Shown here: positions 1 to 6,123 of the stretch, in pieces
Layout of the letters: each line of letters starts with the position of its first letter
Position numbering within the stretch: the first letter of the stretch is position 1
Assembly (NCBI GenBank): GCA_946886845.1
Contig: CAMPJH010000055.1
Coordinates: 1 to 9,582, forward strand
Reading direction: 5' to 3'
From: an uncultured Sphingomonas sp.
GTDB taxonomy: Bacteria; Pseudomonadota; Alphaproteobacteria; Sphingomonadales; Sphingomonadaceae
Length of the DNA stretch: 9,582 nt
Program-made: the position numbers and the translations under genes
Notes under the pieces: generated by a model
Seen by the model: the letters and a program-made list of their open reading frames with translations, nothing else
Told to the model about the DNA's origin: nothing
Databases searched by the model: none

Positions 1-161
1 TTCTCGACCCCGCTGGCGACCAGGCCGGCGCTGTTCGCCAGCGCCAGGCCGGCGACCGCCACGACCATCATCGCGAAGGTCATGATCGCCATCACCGCGA
101 CGGTCGGCGCGTGCAGCTTCTCGATCGGAACCAGCCGTGCCTGTGCCCGCGACCAGATCAT
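1..161 (-). CDS. ftsX: Cell division protein FtsX, N-terminal fragment (runs off the window)
   Basis: FtsX is the inner-membrane subunit of the FtsEX complex, which in other bacteria links the divisome to peptidoglycan hydrolases. Only the first 53 codons are present, reading from the ATG at 161-159 to the window edge. The visible part starts with a short cytoplasmic stretch (MIWSRAQARLVPIEKLH) followed by a hydrophobic segment rich in Ala, Val and Met (about residues 20-43), as expected for the first FtsX transmembrane helix. Its ATG overlaps the TGA of ftsE in an ATGA arrangement, so the two are translationally coupled in one operon. Identification rests mainly on this position behind ftsE and on the N-terminal topology; the conserved permease domain lies outside the window. 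Confidence 0.83.
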   Translation of the reverse strand, partial: MIWSRAQARLVPIEKLHAPTVAVMAIMTFAMMVVAVAGLALANSAGLVASGVE

Positions 162-877
162 TGCCGCGACTCCTGCCGCGGGCCGCGCGGCGGGTTTTTC
201 AGCGAGCCGGTCGGATCGACCAGCGCGCCACGGTCGAGCCGCATCAGCTCGGCGCCGGGATTGGCGGCAATCAGACCGAGGTCGTGGGTGGCAACGACGA
301 CGGTCGTCCCGAACTCGTTCATCGCGCTGAACAGATGCAGAAGCCGCTTGGCCATCTCGGCATCGACATTTCCGGTCGGCTCGTCGGCGACCAGCAGGTC
401 GGGCTGGGTGATCACCGCCCGAGCGATCGCCACCCGCTGCTGCTCGCCGCCCGACAGGGTCGGCGGGCGGGCGCCGGCGCGGTCGCCGAGCCCGACCCAG
501 TCGAGCATCTCGCGAACCGCCGATTCAATCTCCGCTTCGTCGCGCCCGGCGATCCGCAACGGCAAGGCGACATTGTCGTAAGCGGAGAGATGGCGGATCA
601 GCCGGAAATCCTGGAACACCACACCGATTCGCCGACGGAAGGCGGGAAGAGTGTCGCGGAAAACCTCGCTCAAGTCGTCGCCGAACAGGCGGATGCGCCC
701 GCGCGTCGGCCGCTGCGCCAGGTAAAGCAGCTTGAGCAGCGAGGTCTTGCCGGCCCCCGACGCGCCGGTGAGGAAATAGAAGCCGCCTTCACTCAAGCTG
801 AAGTCGAGGTCGCGCAGCACCTCCGCTCCGGTGCCGTAGCGCAGGCCGACGCTTTCGAATTGGACAAATGCCGCCAG
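158..877 (-). CDS. ftsE: Cell division ATP-binding protein FtsE, probable CTG start
   Basis: FtsE is the cytoplasmic ATPase of the FtsEX complex. From a start at 877 the protein has 239 residues. It shows Walker A GASGAGKTS (about 38-46), a Q-loop FQDF (88-91), the ABC signature LSGGEQQR (141-148), Walker B LLVADEP (161-167) and an H-loop THD (His198). The first ATG/GTG/TTG in frame is a GTG at 820, which would leave only 18 residues before Walker A and delete the first beta strand. FtsE proteins normally have about 35-40 residues there. Reading upstream in frame restores a typical FtsE N-terminus (AAFVQFESVGLRYGTG), entered by CTG at 877-875 with GGGAGGG five bases before it. I therefore place the start at 877; 820 is the conservative alternative. 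The gene is divergent from the zinc-ribbon gene at 983 and overlaps ftsX downstream. Confidence 0.92.
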   Translation of the reverse strand: MAAFVQFESVGLRYGTGAEVLRDLDFSLSEGGFYFLTGASGAGKTSLLKLLYLAQRPTRGRIRLFGDDLSEVFRDTLPAFRRRIGVVFQDFRLIRHLSAYDNVALPLRIAGRDEAEIESAVREMLDWVGLGDRAGARPPTLSGGEQQRVAIARAVITQPDLLVADEPTGNVDAEMAKRLLHLFSAMNEFGTTVVVATHDLGLIAANPGAELMRLDRGALVDPTGSLKNPPRGPRQESRQ

Positions 878-882
878 ACTAG

Positions 883-889
883 CCCTCCC
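883..889 (-). promoter_or_regulatory. Ribosome binding site supporting the CTG start of ftsE
   Basis: On the minus strand GGGAGGG (889 to 883) is followed, after the five bases CTAGT, by CTG at 877. It is the only strong Shine-Dalgarno match upstream of ftsE, and the in-frame GTG at 820 has nothing comparable at a suitable distance. It decides the start chosen here. Confidence 0.55.
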
Positions 890-923
890 ACGTCCTCTGG
901 GCTTGTCGCATGGGGGCGCCGCC

Positions 924-952
924 TTGCCAACGGCCCAGCATTCCTGTTTACC
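924..952 (+). promoter_or_regulatory. Weak candidate promoter for the zinc-ribbon gene
   Basis: TTGCCA (924-929) and TTTACC (947-952) are spaced by 17 bases, which fits a sigma-70 layout, but the -10 is poor. TTGCCAA at 924-930 reads TTGGCAA on the other strand, so the same bases could serve as a -35 for ftsE too. The evidence is pattern only, in the 105-base divergent gap between ftsE and the zinc-ribbon gene. Confidence 0.2.
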
Positions 953-982
953 GATAGTGCTCTAGCAGGAGACGCGCGGCAC

Positions 983-1837
983 ATGATCCTGACCTGCCCG
1001 TCGTGCGGGACTCAATATGCAGTGAAGGACGGCGCCATTCCCGAAGGCGGGCGCAAGGTTCGTTGCGCCGCTTGCGGGCACAGCTGGCACCAGGATCCGG
1101 ACGCCGCGCCCGTCGAGGCCGCAGCCGCGCCGCTGGAACCGCCGCCACCAGCCGAACCGAATGAGGTTGAAGAGCCCGGAACGGCCGAGGTCGAGGCTAC
1201 CGAATATGGCGCCGGGCCGGTCGAGCCACCGCAGGCTTATGAGGAAATCGAGCCAATTGCGCCTGGCGCGCCCCTGGTCGAGCCGCCGGCCGCGGTCCCG
1301 GTGCCGCCGCCCGACGACGCTTTCAACCAACAGCGCGAGCCTCCGGAAGATCAGTGGGACCTGACCAAGGAGCTTCCCGACGCCGAGGAAATCGAGGCGC
1401 TGCGCACCGAAACCGGTGCCGACCGCAAACGCAACTGGTTTATGGCGATCCTGATCGCGATGGTGCTGGTGGTGGCGGTCGCGCTGGCTTTCTGGTTCCT
1501 GGCTCCGGATTCGTTGCGGCAGCAGGTCGGGCTGGCGGGGTCGGCACCGAGCCCACTGCAGATCGCGCCGGGGACTACCGAGCGGCAACCGCTGGCCAGC
1601 GGCAATGAGCTGGTCGTCGTCAGCGGGCGGGTGATCAACCCGAGCGCGATTCAGCAGACGGTGCCGCCGATCGAAGCGCAGCTGCGCGACAAGGCCGGTC
1701 GGCTGCTCTACGCATGGACGATCGCGCCGCCGGCGCGGAGCCTTCCGCCGGGAGGCAGCGCGTCGTTCAACAGCGCGGAAATGAACGTTCCGTCGAGCGG
1801 CGACGAATCGACCATCACCCTGACGCTAAAGGGCTGA
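983..1837 (+). CDS. MJ0042-type zinc-ribbon, single-pass membrane protein
   Basis: The protein has 284 residues. Residues 5-31 form a zinc ribbon with two CxxC pairs (CPSC at 5-8 and CAAC at 28-31) in the MJ0042 style, followed by GHSW. Residues 41-130 are a Pro/Glu/Ala-rich, acidic and probably unfolded linker. RKRNW leads into one transmembrane helix at about 152-174. The remaining 110 residues resemble the C-terminal domain often found in these proteins (a VVVSGRVINPS strand, then AQLRDKAGRLLYAW). By the positive-inside rule the zinc ribbon is cytoplasmic and the C-terminal domain periplasmic. The ATG at 983 is preceded by AGGAG at 967-971, and the zinc ribbon begins right after it. Open frame upstream of 983 is antisense to ftsE and was not used. 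The function is unknown; proteins of this class are usually annotated only by the finger. It ends four bases before a convergent gene. Confidence 0.88.
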   Translation: MILTCPSCGTQYAVKDGAIPEGGRKVRCAACGHSWHQDPDAAPVEAAAAPLEPPPPAEPNEVEEPGTAEVEATEYGAGPVEPPQAYEEIEPIAPGAPLVEPPAAVPVPPPDDAFNQQREPPEDQWDLTKELPDAEEIEALRTETGADRKRNWFMAILIAMVLVVAVALAFWFLAPDSLRQQVGLAGSAPSPLQIAPGTTERQPLASGNELVVVSGRVINPSAIQQTVPPIEAQLRDKAGRLLYAWTIAPPARSLPPGGSASFNSAEMNVPSSGDESTITLTLKG

Positions 1838-1841
1838 CTTC

Positions 1842-2069
1842 CTAGGGAAATTCCACGAGCGTGGCTGGCGTTTGACTGCCGTCGCGTTCGCGGATGAGCC
1901 GATCGTAGGAATGCACCCCAGGCTCTTCGCTGCCGCCCCGGGCGAAGCGCACATGGGCTCCGTGGACAATTCGAACCGTCGCCGTCGCCTGCCGCTCGAG
2001 TACGGGCGAGGGCCGATGGGCCGGCGACTGCGCCATCGCGCTTGCAGCAAGGGCTGTGAGCAACAACAT
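1842..2069 (-). CDS. Small putative exported protein, 75 aa
   Basis: I do not recognise this as a named family. It reads as a short secreted protein: a hydrophobic start (MLLLTALAASAMA) ending in an AMA-type signal peptidase site near residue 13, then a basic, beta-like body with ATATVRIVHGAHVRF (about 28-42) and the ending TPATLVEFP. No positive residue precedes the hydrophobic core, which is unusual for a signal peptide. Upstream in frame there is no ATG, GTG or TTG before a TAA, only CTG codons. The Shine-Dalgarno is weak (GGCGGA directly before the ATG). The gene is convergent with the zinc-ribbon gene and stands alone. Other frames here are also open because of high GC, so a non-coding stretch is possible. 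Confidence 0.5.
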   Translation of the reverse strand: MLLLTALAASAMAQSPAHRPSPVLERQATATVRIVHGAHVRFARGGSEEPGVHSYDRLIRERDGSQTPATLVEFP

Positions 2070-2100
2070 TCCGCCGTGTAACGCGCCGGGCAGCCAATGG

Positions 2101-2115
2101 TAAACGCCGCATTAA
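2101..2115 (-). promoter_or_regulatory. CtrA-like box upstream of the small exported protein
   Basis: TAAA-N7-TTAA on the plus strand (TTAA-N7-TTTA on the minus) matches the alphaproteobacterial CtrA consensus TTAA-N7-TTAA at seven of eight positions. It lies 31 bases upstream of the ATG at 2069, where a promoter would be expected. No binding data exist; this is a sequence match only. Confidence 0.3.
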
Positions 2116-2121
2116 GCACTG

Positions 2122-2134
2122 TCCCGTTACGGGA
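2122..2134. repeat. Short perfect hairpin TCCCG-TTA-CGGGA
   Basis: This is a five-base perfect inverted repeat with a three-base loop in the 161-base gap between the small exported protein and tRNA-Leu. I see no T-run, no clear tRNA promoter and no open frame with coding character in the rest of that gap. Confidence 0.3.
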
Positions 2135-2230
2135 TCGCGAGGCTCGGCATTGCGCCTGCGGAATCGCTTTGATAGAGGCGCGGGCCTTGCCAGGAGCGGC
2201 GGCAGCCAAGCCGTCCATTCTCATGCACGT

Positions 2231-2317
2231 GCGGTCGTGGCGGAACTGGTAGACGCGCAGCGTTGAGGTCGCTGTGGCCGAAAGGCCGTGGAAGTTCGAG
2301 TCTTCTCGACCGCACCA
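2231..2317 (+). tRNA. tRNA-Leu, anticodon GAG, CCA encoded
   Basis: This is a complete cloverleaf of 87 bases. The acceptor GCGGTCG (2231-2237) pairs with CGACCGC (2307-2313), followed by discriminator A and encoded CCA. The anticodon stem CAGCG/CGCTG encloses the loop TTGAGGT, with GAG at 2265-2267. The long variable arm contains GGCC-GAAA-GGCC, which marks a class II tRNA. The T-arm loop is TTCGAGT. GAG reads Leu codons CUC and CUU, and CUC is common in GC-rich genomes. No introns or mismatches were seen in the acceptor or anticodon stems. Confidence 0.97.
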
Positions 2318-2359
2318 GCATGTGATCGAAGCGAGTCCCTGGACTGGCGGATCGCATGC
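2318..2359 (+). repeat. Hairpin abutting the tRNA-Leu 3' end (possible trailer structure)
   Basis: GCATGTGATC (2318-2327) pairs with GATCGCATGC (2350-2359) over ten positions, including one T-G wobble. An inner AGTC/GACT stem (2334-2345) sits within the loop. The outer arm begins at the base right after the encoded CCA. There is no T-run, only CTCTACCCTCCTT, so this is either a weak terminator or a fold in the tRNA precursor trailer. Confidence 0.5.
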
Positions 2360-2402
2360 TCTACCCTCCTTGCTGCGACTGCGTCGCACCAGCGATAGAG
2401 CA
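2357..2402. repeat. Nested inverted repeat between tRNA-Leu and the usher gene
   Basis: TGCTCTA (2357-2363) is a perfect inverted match to TAGAGCA (2396-2402). Inside it lies a second perfect pair, TGCGAC (2374-2379) and GTCGCA (2383-2388), with a three-base loop. The outer arm shares its first bases with the preceding hairpin, so the two folds compete. This fills most of the convergent gap between the tRNA and the usher gene, which holds no coding sequence. Confidence 0.45.
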
Positions 2403-2407
2403 CCGAA

Positions 2408-2424
2408 AGTCGTCTCAGACGACT
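2408..2424 (-). terminator. Probable terminator of the pilus operon
   Basis: On the minus strand AGTCGTC-TGA-GACGACT forms a seven-base perfect stem with a three-base loop, followed by TTTCGG. The stem overlaps the TAG of the usher gene (2425-2423). The T-tract is short, so efficiency is uncertain, but the place is right for the end of the operon facing the convergent tRNA. Confidence 0.4.
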
Positions 2425-5104
2425 ATTGCGTGGAGGCGATTCGCGGCGGCGGCTGGAGATGGATCGAGCCGAGACGGACCACTGCCTGGCGGTCGGTAAC
2501 GGTCGCCCTGACGTTCAAATCCGGCGCCACTTGCGCGGCTTCGGCCGAGGCTTTGGCGATCCGCACGCTGTAGCTGCCGTAGGGCGCGCGTTCGAACAGG
2601 AAGTAGCCGTCGAAGTCGGTGCGCGCCGTCGCGACGACCAGCCCGCCGGAGTCGACCAGCTCGAGATCCAGCCCTTCGAAGCCGAGCCCGCCGCTCTTGA
2701 CGATGGCGCCTTCGACGTCGCCGGCGCCGACCAGCCCGATCTCGACCTCGGCCGGGACGCCCGGGCGGGGAACGACGACCTGGATCGCCTTGCGCGGCGC
2801 AAGCATCGGATCGGACAGGCTGGTCTGGTCGATGCCGACGGTGATCGGCGTGTAGGTCGCGAGCCCGGCGACGAAGACCGAGCCTTTGCTGTCGGTCGGC
2901 TGCCGCGCGACCGTCTGGCCGGCAGTGACCAGCGCACCTTTCTCGAACGGCTCGCCGGGATCGGCGACGCCGTTGTCGTTGAGATCGCGATAGACCTTGG
3001 CGCGAACCGAGCCGGCGGCAGCAATACGCTCGCGCGACAGGCTGAGCCCGCGGCTGGGATCGAGCGAGAAGTTGAGGTTGAGGCCGACCGCCACCGAACC
3101 GTCGCTTGCGGCTTCGCCGGTCACCGCCAGCGCCATCCCGCTGAAACGGTGAATATGGCTAATTCGCGCCCGTGCCCGGTTCTCCGGCCCGTCATAGGCG
3201 ATCGCACCCTCCCAGTCCGCGGTATCGGACGCGGACCAGTAGGCGCTGAGCTCGGCCGATCGGAACCGGCTTTGCGGGTTGACCTCGAAGCTGGTGGAGC
3301 CGCGCAACCGGACCGGCCCCACACGGCCGGTGCCGATCAGGTCGGCGATGATGTCAGGCGGCGGTTCCGGGCCCTTGGCGAGGAATTGCCGGGTGTATTT
3401 GACATTGGCGGCGAGATTGAAGCGATCGAAAGTCGTCGACAGCCGCGCCGCGGCCTCCAGCTGACCGCTTCCGTCCGGGCGATCGCTGTAGCGCACGTCG
3501 GCGTGGGCGGGGATGATCGTCCGGCCGAGGCGAATCGGCGCATCGAGGGCGACCCGGACATCACGCTCGCTCGCCACCCGGCCGCCGCGAAGGTGGAAAT
3601 CCCTTGCCGTCACCGCCTCGGCGCTGACGTTGACCGAGCCGAACTTCGCCAGCAACTGGGCGCGCGCGGCGAGCCCGCCACTGCTCTCCCTGGCGACTCC
3701 GACCTCGACCAGCGCCGGTCCGATCGAGCGCCGGATCGAGCCTTCGACGAAGGTCACCCGCTCGTCCTCGATCAGCATCGTCCGCGCCAGCACTCCGACC
3801 GACGTGCGCTCGTCGATGCCGTGCTCGATCGATGCCGCCGCCTGCACCTTGGGCTCGGTTGGGCTGACGTCTTCGTCGCGGAACGCGAAAAGGTCGCGGC
3901 CCGGCTGGTTGACGCCAGCCCAATACCAGGTCTTGCCGGGCGGGACGTTGTCCTGGCCGACGTTGATCAGCTCGTCGCGGGTCCGGACCTGTCCCTGCGG
4001 GCCGTAGAGGATAATGGTGATCTGGTTCTCGCCGTAGAGCAGCTGGACGTCGTCGAAGACGTAGCGCTGCCGCTCGTCAGAGCGGGCGAAAGCCAGCAAC
4101 TGGCCGTTGCGATACAGTTCCGCGTCCCACCCGGACGGCAATTCGCCTTCGAAGCGGGTGCGGTCGAAGCTGGTCGGGTTGACCAGCGGCCGGTTGGTGA
4201 CGACGGCGCCGCGGCCGCTGCGGTTGCTTCCGCTAAGCCGAGTGCTGAGCCCGGCGACGTCACCGAAGCCGAAATGGGTCGCCTGCAAGGGGCCGAGCAA
4301 CTGCCCGTCGGGATCGGACCGATAAGCGCGCAGTCGGACCGAAGCCGGCATGCCCTTTTCGTCGGTCGCGACCTGGGCGTCGTACGACATATGGGCGATC
4401 TCGCCGGCGGCATAGACGGAACTGCGGCGGTCGACCTTCATGCCGCTGTCGGCGCGATAGGTCATCCCGGCGCTGACCACGAAGTCGAGCGCCGGTGCCC
4501 GCCACATCCGGTAAGGAAGGCGGACCTGCGGCAGCTTCGACAGGTCGAACTTGGCCGGGCGGATGTTGGCGGCGCGCTTCTCCCGCTCCAAAGCGAGCTC
4601 GACCGGCAGCTTGGCTTCCGATTCGAGGATCAGCGCCGACCCGGAAGTCAGCGGCTTGACGCCAATTCCGAACCAGCGCGCCAGAGCGACGCTGTCGACA
4701 CACCACCCTTCGGGGGTCTCGCGGACGGCAGCGGGCGCCAGCGTTTCGCTGTTGCCGCCATAGACGACCTTGCCGGCGGCGACGTCGATCGAGATCTTGT
4801 GGCTTTCCTTGAACGCCCAGCCGCTCGCCCGCTTCGCCGTTAGGTCGATCTTCATCGGCACGTCGAGGGTGGTCAGGAAGTCGCCGAAGACGACGCAGGT
4901 CCCCTCCGGCGTGTTGTAGGCGCGGACGCCGTCGCCGATCCGGTATTGGCGAAGCTTGACGTCAAGAAGGAACTGCTCATCGGGGTCGGCCGACCAGCGC
5001 TCGCCGACCGGAGTGGCGGCAATCGCGCCCACCGTGCTCAGGCAGGCGACGGCGCCGAGCGCCGCCGCCTTGCACAGCCATGTGCGGGCTCCGACCATCA
5101 CCAT
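2423..5104 (-). CDS. Outer-membrane usher-like protein with C-terminal SdrD_B/carboxypeptidase-regulatory-like domains
   Basis: This 893-residue exported protein probably threads and anchors the fibre subunits at the outer membrane. A signal peptide covers about 1-30 (core AAALGAVACLSTVG). Residues 40-190 form an N-terminal domain with the only two cysteines of the mature protein (C70, C135), a likely disulfide. From about 205 to 300 come alternating beta segments. Residues 310-383 look like an E-set domain (FEGELPSGWDAELYRNGQLL, then LYGENQITIILYGPQGQ). More amphipathic strands run from 390 to 690. Early strands, an inserted Ig-like domain and then many strands is the usher plan, where the insert is the plug. 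The C-terminus holds a loop VYRDLNDNGVADPGE (704-718) and a carboxypeptidase-regulatory-like unit (about 790-850). The match to classical FimD-type ushers is weak, and alternate CooC/EcpC-type ushers are the nearest comparison I can offer. A second ATG lies at 5098. The gene starts 24 bases after the chaperone stop. Confidence 0.75.
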   Translation of the reverse strand: MVMVGARTWLCKAAALGAVACLSTVGAIAATPVGERWSADPDEQFLLDVKLRQYRIGDGVRAYNTPEGTCVVFGDFLTTLDVPMKIDLTAKRASGWAFKESHKISIDVAAGKVVYGGNSETLAPAAVRETPEGWCVDSVALARWFGIGVKPLTSGSALILESEAKLPVELALEREKRAANIRPAKFDLSKLPQVRLPYRMWRAPALDFVVSAGMTYRADSGMKVDRRSSVYAAGEIAHMSYDAQVATDEKGMPASVRLRAYRSDPDGQLLGPLQATHFGFGDVAGLSTRLSGSNRSGRGAVVTNRPLVNPTSFDRTRFEGELPSGWDAELYRNGQLLAFARSDERQRYVFDDVQLLYGENQITIILYGPQGQVRTRDELINVGQDNVPPGKTWYWAGVNQPGRDLFAFRDEDVSPTEPKVQAAASIEHGIDERTSVGVLARTMLIEDERVTFVEGSIRRSIGPALVEVGVARESSGGLAARAQLLAKFGSVNVSAEAVTARDFHLRGGRVASERDVRVALDAPIRLGRTIIPAHADVRYSDRPDGSGQLEAAARLSTTFDRFNLAANVKYTRQFLAKGPEPPPDIIADLIGTGRVGPVRLRGSTSFEVNPQSRFRSAELSAYWSASDTADWEGAIAYDGPENRARARISHIHRFSGMALAVTGEAASDGSVAVGLNLNFSLDPSRGLSLSRERIAAAGSVRAKVYRDLNDNGVADPGEPFEKGALVTAGQTVARQPTDSKGSVFVAGLATYTPITVGIDQTSLSDPMLAPRKAIQVVVPRPGVPAEVEIGLVGAGDVEGAIVKSGGLGFEGLDLELVDSGGLVVATARTDFDGYFLFERAPYGSYSVRIAKASAEAAQVAPDLNVRATVTDRQAVVRLGSIHLQPPPRIASTQ

Positions 5105-5128
5105 TCACCGCGCCTGGCGAACTCCGCC

Positions 5129-5956
5129 CTAGCGCAGCACCGCCTGGGTTTCGGCGATGGTCCGCGATCCGTCGTCGTAGGTTTCGACATATTGAACGGT
5201 GACCGGGCCGGCGACCTCGCCCTTGAAGCTCTCGTCGATCGGCAGGATGACCTGGCGCTGGCCGACCTCGGTGTAGACCGCCACCGCGCGCTGGCGGGCG
5301 ATCGGGTCCTTGACGCCCTGCTTGAGCACCCGGACCTCGCCGAAGGTCGAACGGCCGCCCGAGCGGCTGAGGTCGAGCGCGATCGCCGGCTTGCCGTCGC
5401 GCCGCTCGAGACGGACATTGGCGATCCCCGCTTTGGCCTCGAGATTGCCGAGGCGGACGATGACCGGGATCGTCACTCCGTAGACCGGAGTCAGCTTGAA
5501 GCTCAGCCCCTTGACGGGCGCGCTCGCCGCCTGAGCGACCGGAGTCGCCGGCGGGATCGCCCGGAACAGCAGGTGGATCCGGTATTCGCCGTCGGGAAGC
5601 CCCTGCGGCGGCCTGGCGCTGATCCGGATCGACTGCGGCTCATTGGGGGCAAGCGTTACCCGCCGCGGCGCATAGACGATCATGTCGCGCGCGGCTTTTT
5701 CCGGATCGTTCGGTTCGGCGACCTCCTCGAGGGTGCCGTCGCCCTTCATCCGCCGGAACTCGACCGAAATCCGATAGGTCGCCGGCTCCTCGCCGATATT
5801 GTTGAGGATCACCTCGGTGCCGCGCCCGCCGTTGAGCACCAGCCGGGTCGGCGCGACCAGCAGGTCGCCGACCCCGGCGCTGGCCGGCTGGGCGAAAAGG
5901 AATGTCGGCGCGGCGAATAGCGCGGCCGCGGCAAGGGCTTTGGTCAACAGCTTCAT
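5129..5956 (-). CDS. PapD-like periplasmic pilus-assembly chaperone
   Basis: Such chaperones bind secreted subunits in the periplasm, complete their fold by donating a strand and deliver them to the usher. The protein has 275 residues, somewhat longer than classical PapD-type chaperones. Signal peptide: 1-27, cleavage after ASA. The first Ig-like domain (28-150) has the family pattern: DLLVAPTRLVL with Arg38 at the place of the conserved subunit-anchoring Arg, then VILNNIGEEPATYRI, then VTLAPNEPQSIRI (100-112) and EYRIHLLFRAIPP (124-136). Lys154 in FKLTPVYGVTIPVIVR may be the second anchor; this is by position only. The second domain covers about 160-275. The ATG at 5956 has GGGGA upstream. 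It sits between pilin and usher in one direction, separated from the pilin by a strong hairpin terminator. Confidence 0.88.
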   Translation of the reverse strand: MKLLTKALAAAALFAAPTFLFAQPASAGVGDLLVAPTRLVLNGGRGTEVILNNIGEEPATYRISVEFRRMKGDGTLEEVAEPNDPEKAARDMIVYAPRRVTLAPNEPQSIRISARPPQGLPDGEYRIHLLFRAIPPATPVAQAASAPVKGLSFKLTPVYGVTIPVIVRLGNLEAKAGIANVRLERRDGKPAIALDLSRSGGRSTFGEVRVLKQGVKDPIARQRAVAVYTEVGQRQVILPIDESFKGEVAGPVTVQYVETYDDGSRTIAETQAVLR

Positions 5957-5977
5957 CTCGGCGATCCCCAGCTATCT

Positions 5978-6015
5978 CCATTTCGGAGTGATCACCGACT
6001 AATGCTCCGGAATGG
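5978..6015. repeat. Imperfect 11-base inverted repeat before the chaperone gene
   Basis: CCATTTCGGAG (5978-5988) and CTCCGGAATGG (6005-6015) match in inverse orientation at ten of eleven positions, with a 16-base spacer. Overlapping the left arm is the palindrome GTGATCAC (5988-5995). The near arm ends 21 bases before the chaperone ATG. It may be an operator, or a hairpin in the mRNA leader affecting processing or translation. Confidence 0.5.
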
Positions 6016-6044
6016 TTGATTTTCGGTTCACCATTGCCGTTCAA
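6016..6044 (-). promoter_or_regulatory. Weak candidate promoter for chaperone-usher
   Basis: On the minus strand TTGAAC (6044-6039) and AATCAA (6021-6016) are spaced by 17 bases. Each matches only part of the sigma-70 consensus. It would allow chaperone and usher to be made without reading through the terminator at 6052-6080. Confidence 0.2.
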
Positions 6045-6051
6045 CGCCAAG

Positions 6052-6080
6052 AAAAAGGGGCCGCCGTTGCCGGCGACCCC
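6052..6080 (-). terminator. Intrinsic terminator downstream of the pilin gene
   Basis: On the minus strand GGGGTCGCCG and CGGCGGCCCC form a ten-base stem with one G-U pair around a GCAA tetraloop, followed directly by TTTTTCTT (6056 onward). This is a textbook intrinsic terminator, 43 bases after the pilin stop. It would end most pilin transcripts, with leakage into chaperone and usher. Confidence 0.85.
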
Positions 6081-6086
6081 TCTCTT

Positions 6087-6109
6087 CGCGCGGCAGGAGC
6101 CGCCGCGCG
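6087..6109 (-). repeat. GC-rich hairpin directly after the pilin stop
   Basis: CGCGCGGC (6087-6094) and GCCGCGCG (6102-6109) form a perfect eight-base stem with a seven-base loop, ending 14 bases after the pilin TAA. It has no T-run. With the terminator just beyond it, it could shield the pilin mRNA 3' end from exonucleases. Confidence 0.55.
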
Positions 6110-6123
6110 CTGGTCAAATCGAC

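Noticed and set aside
137..982. Extension of the zinc-ribbon frame upstream of its ATG at 983
   Set aside because: The extra 282 residues are antisense to ftsE, and the zinc ribbon with its own ribosome site begins at 983.
2357..2366. tRNA D-arm-like string on the minus strand (GGGTAGAGCA)
   Set aside because: No acceptor, anticodon or T-arm can be assembled around it.
2426..4843. Plus-strand open frame of 805 codons opposite the usher gene
   Set aside because: It is Arg/Asp/Ala/Gly-rich without domains, typical of the antisense of a GC-rich gene. The minus frame has a signal peptide, domains and operon context.
4946..5920. Plus-strand open frame of 324 codons opposite the chaperone
   Set aside because: Low-complexity charged composition; the minus-strand chaperone explains the region fully.
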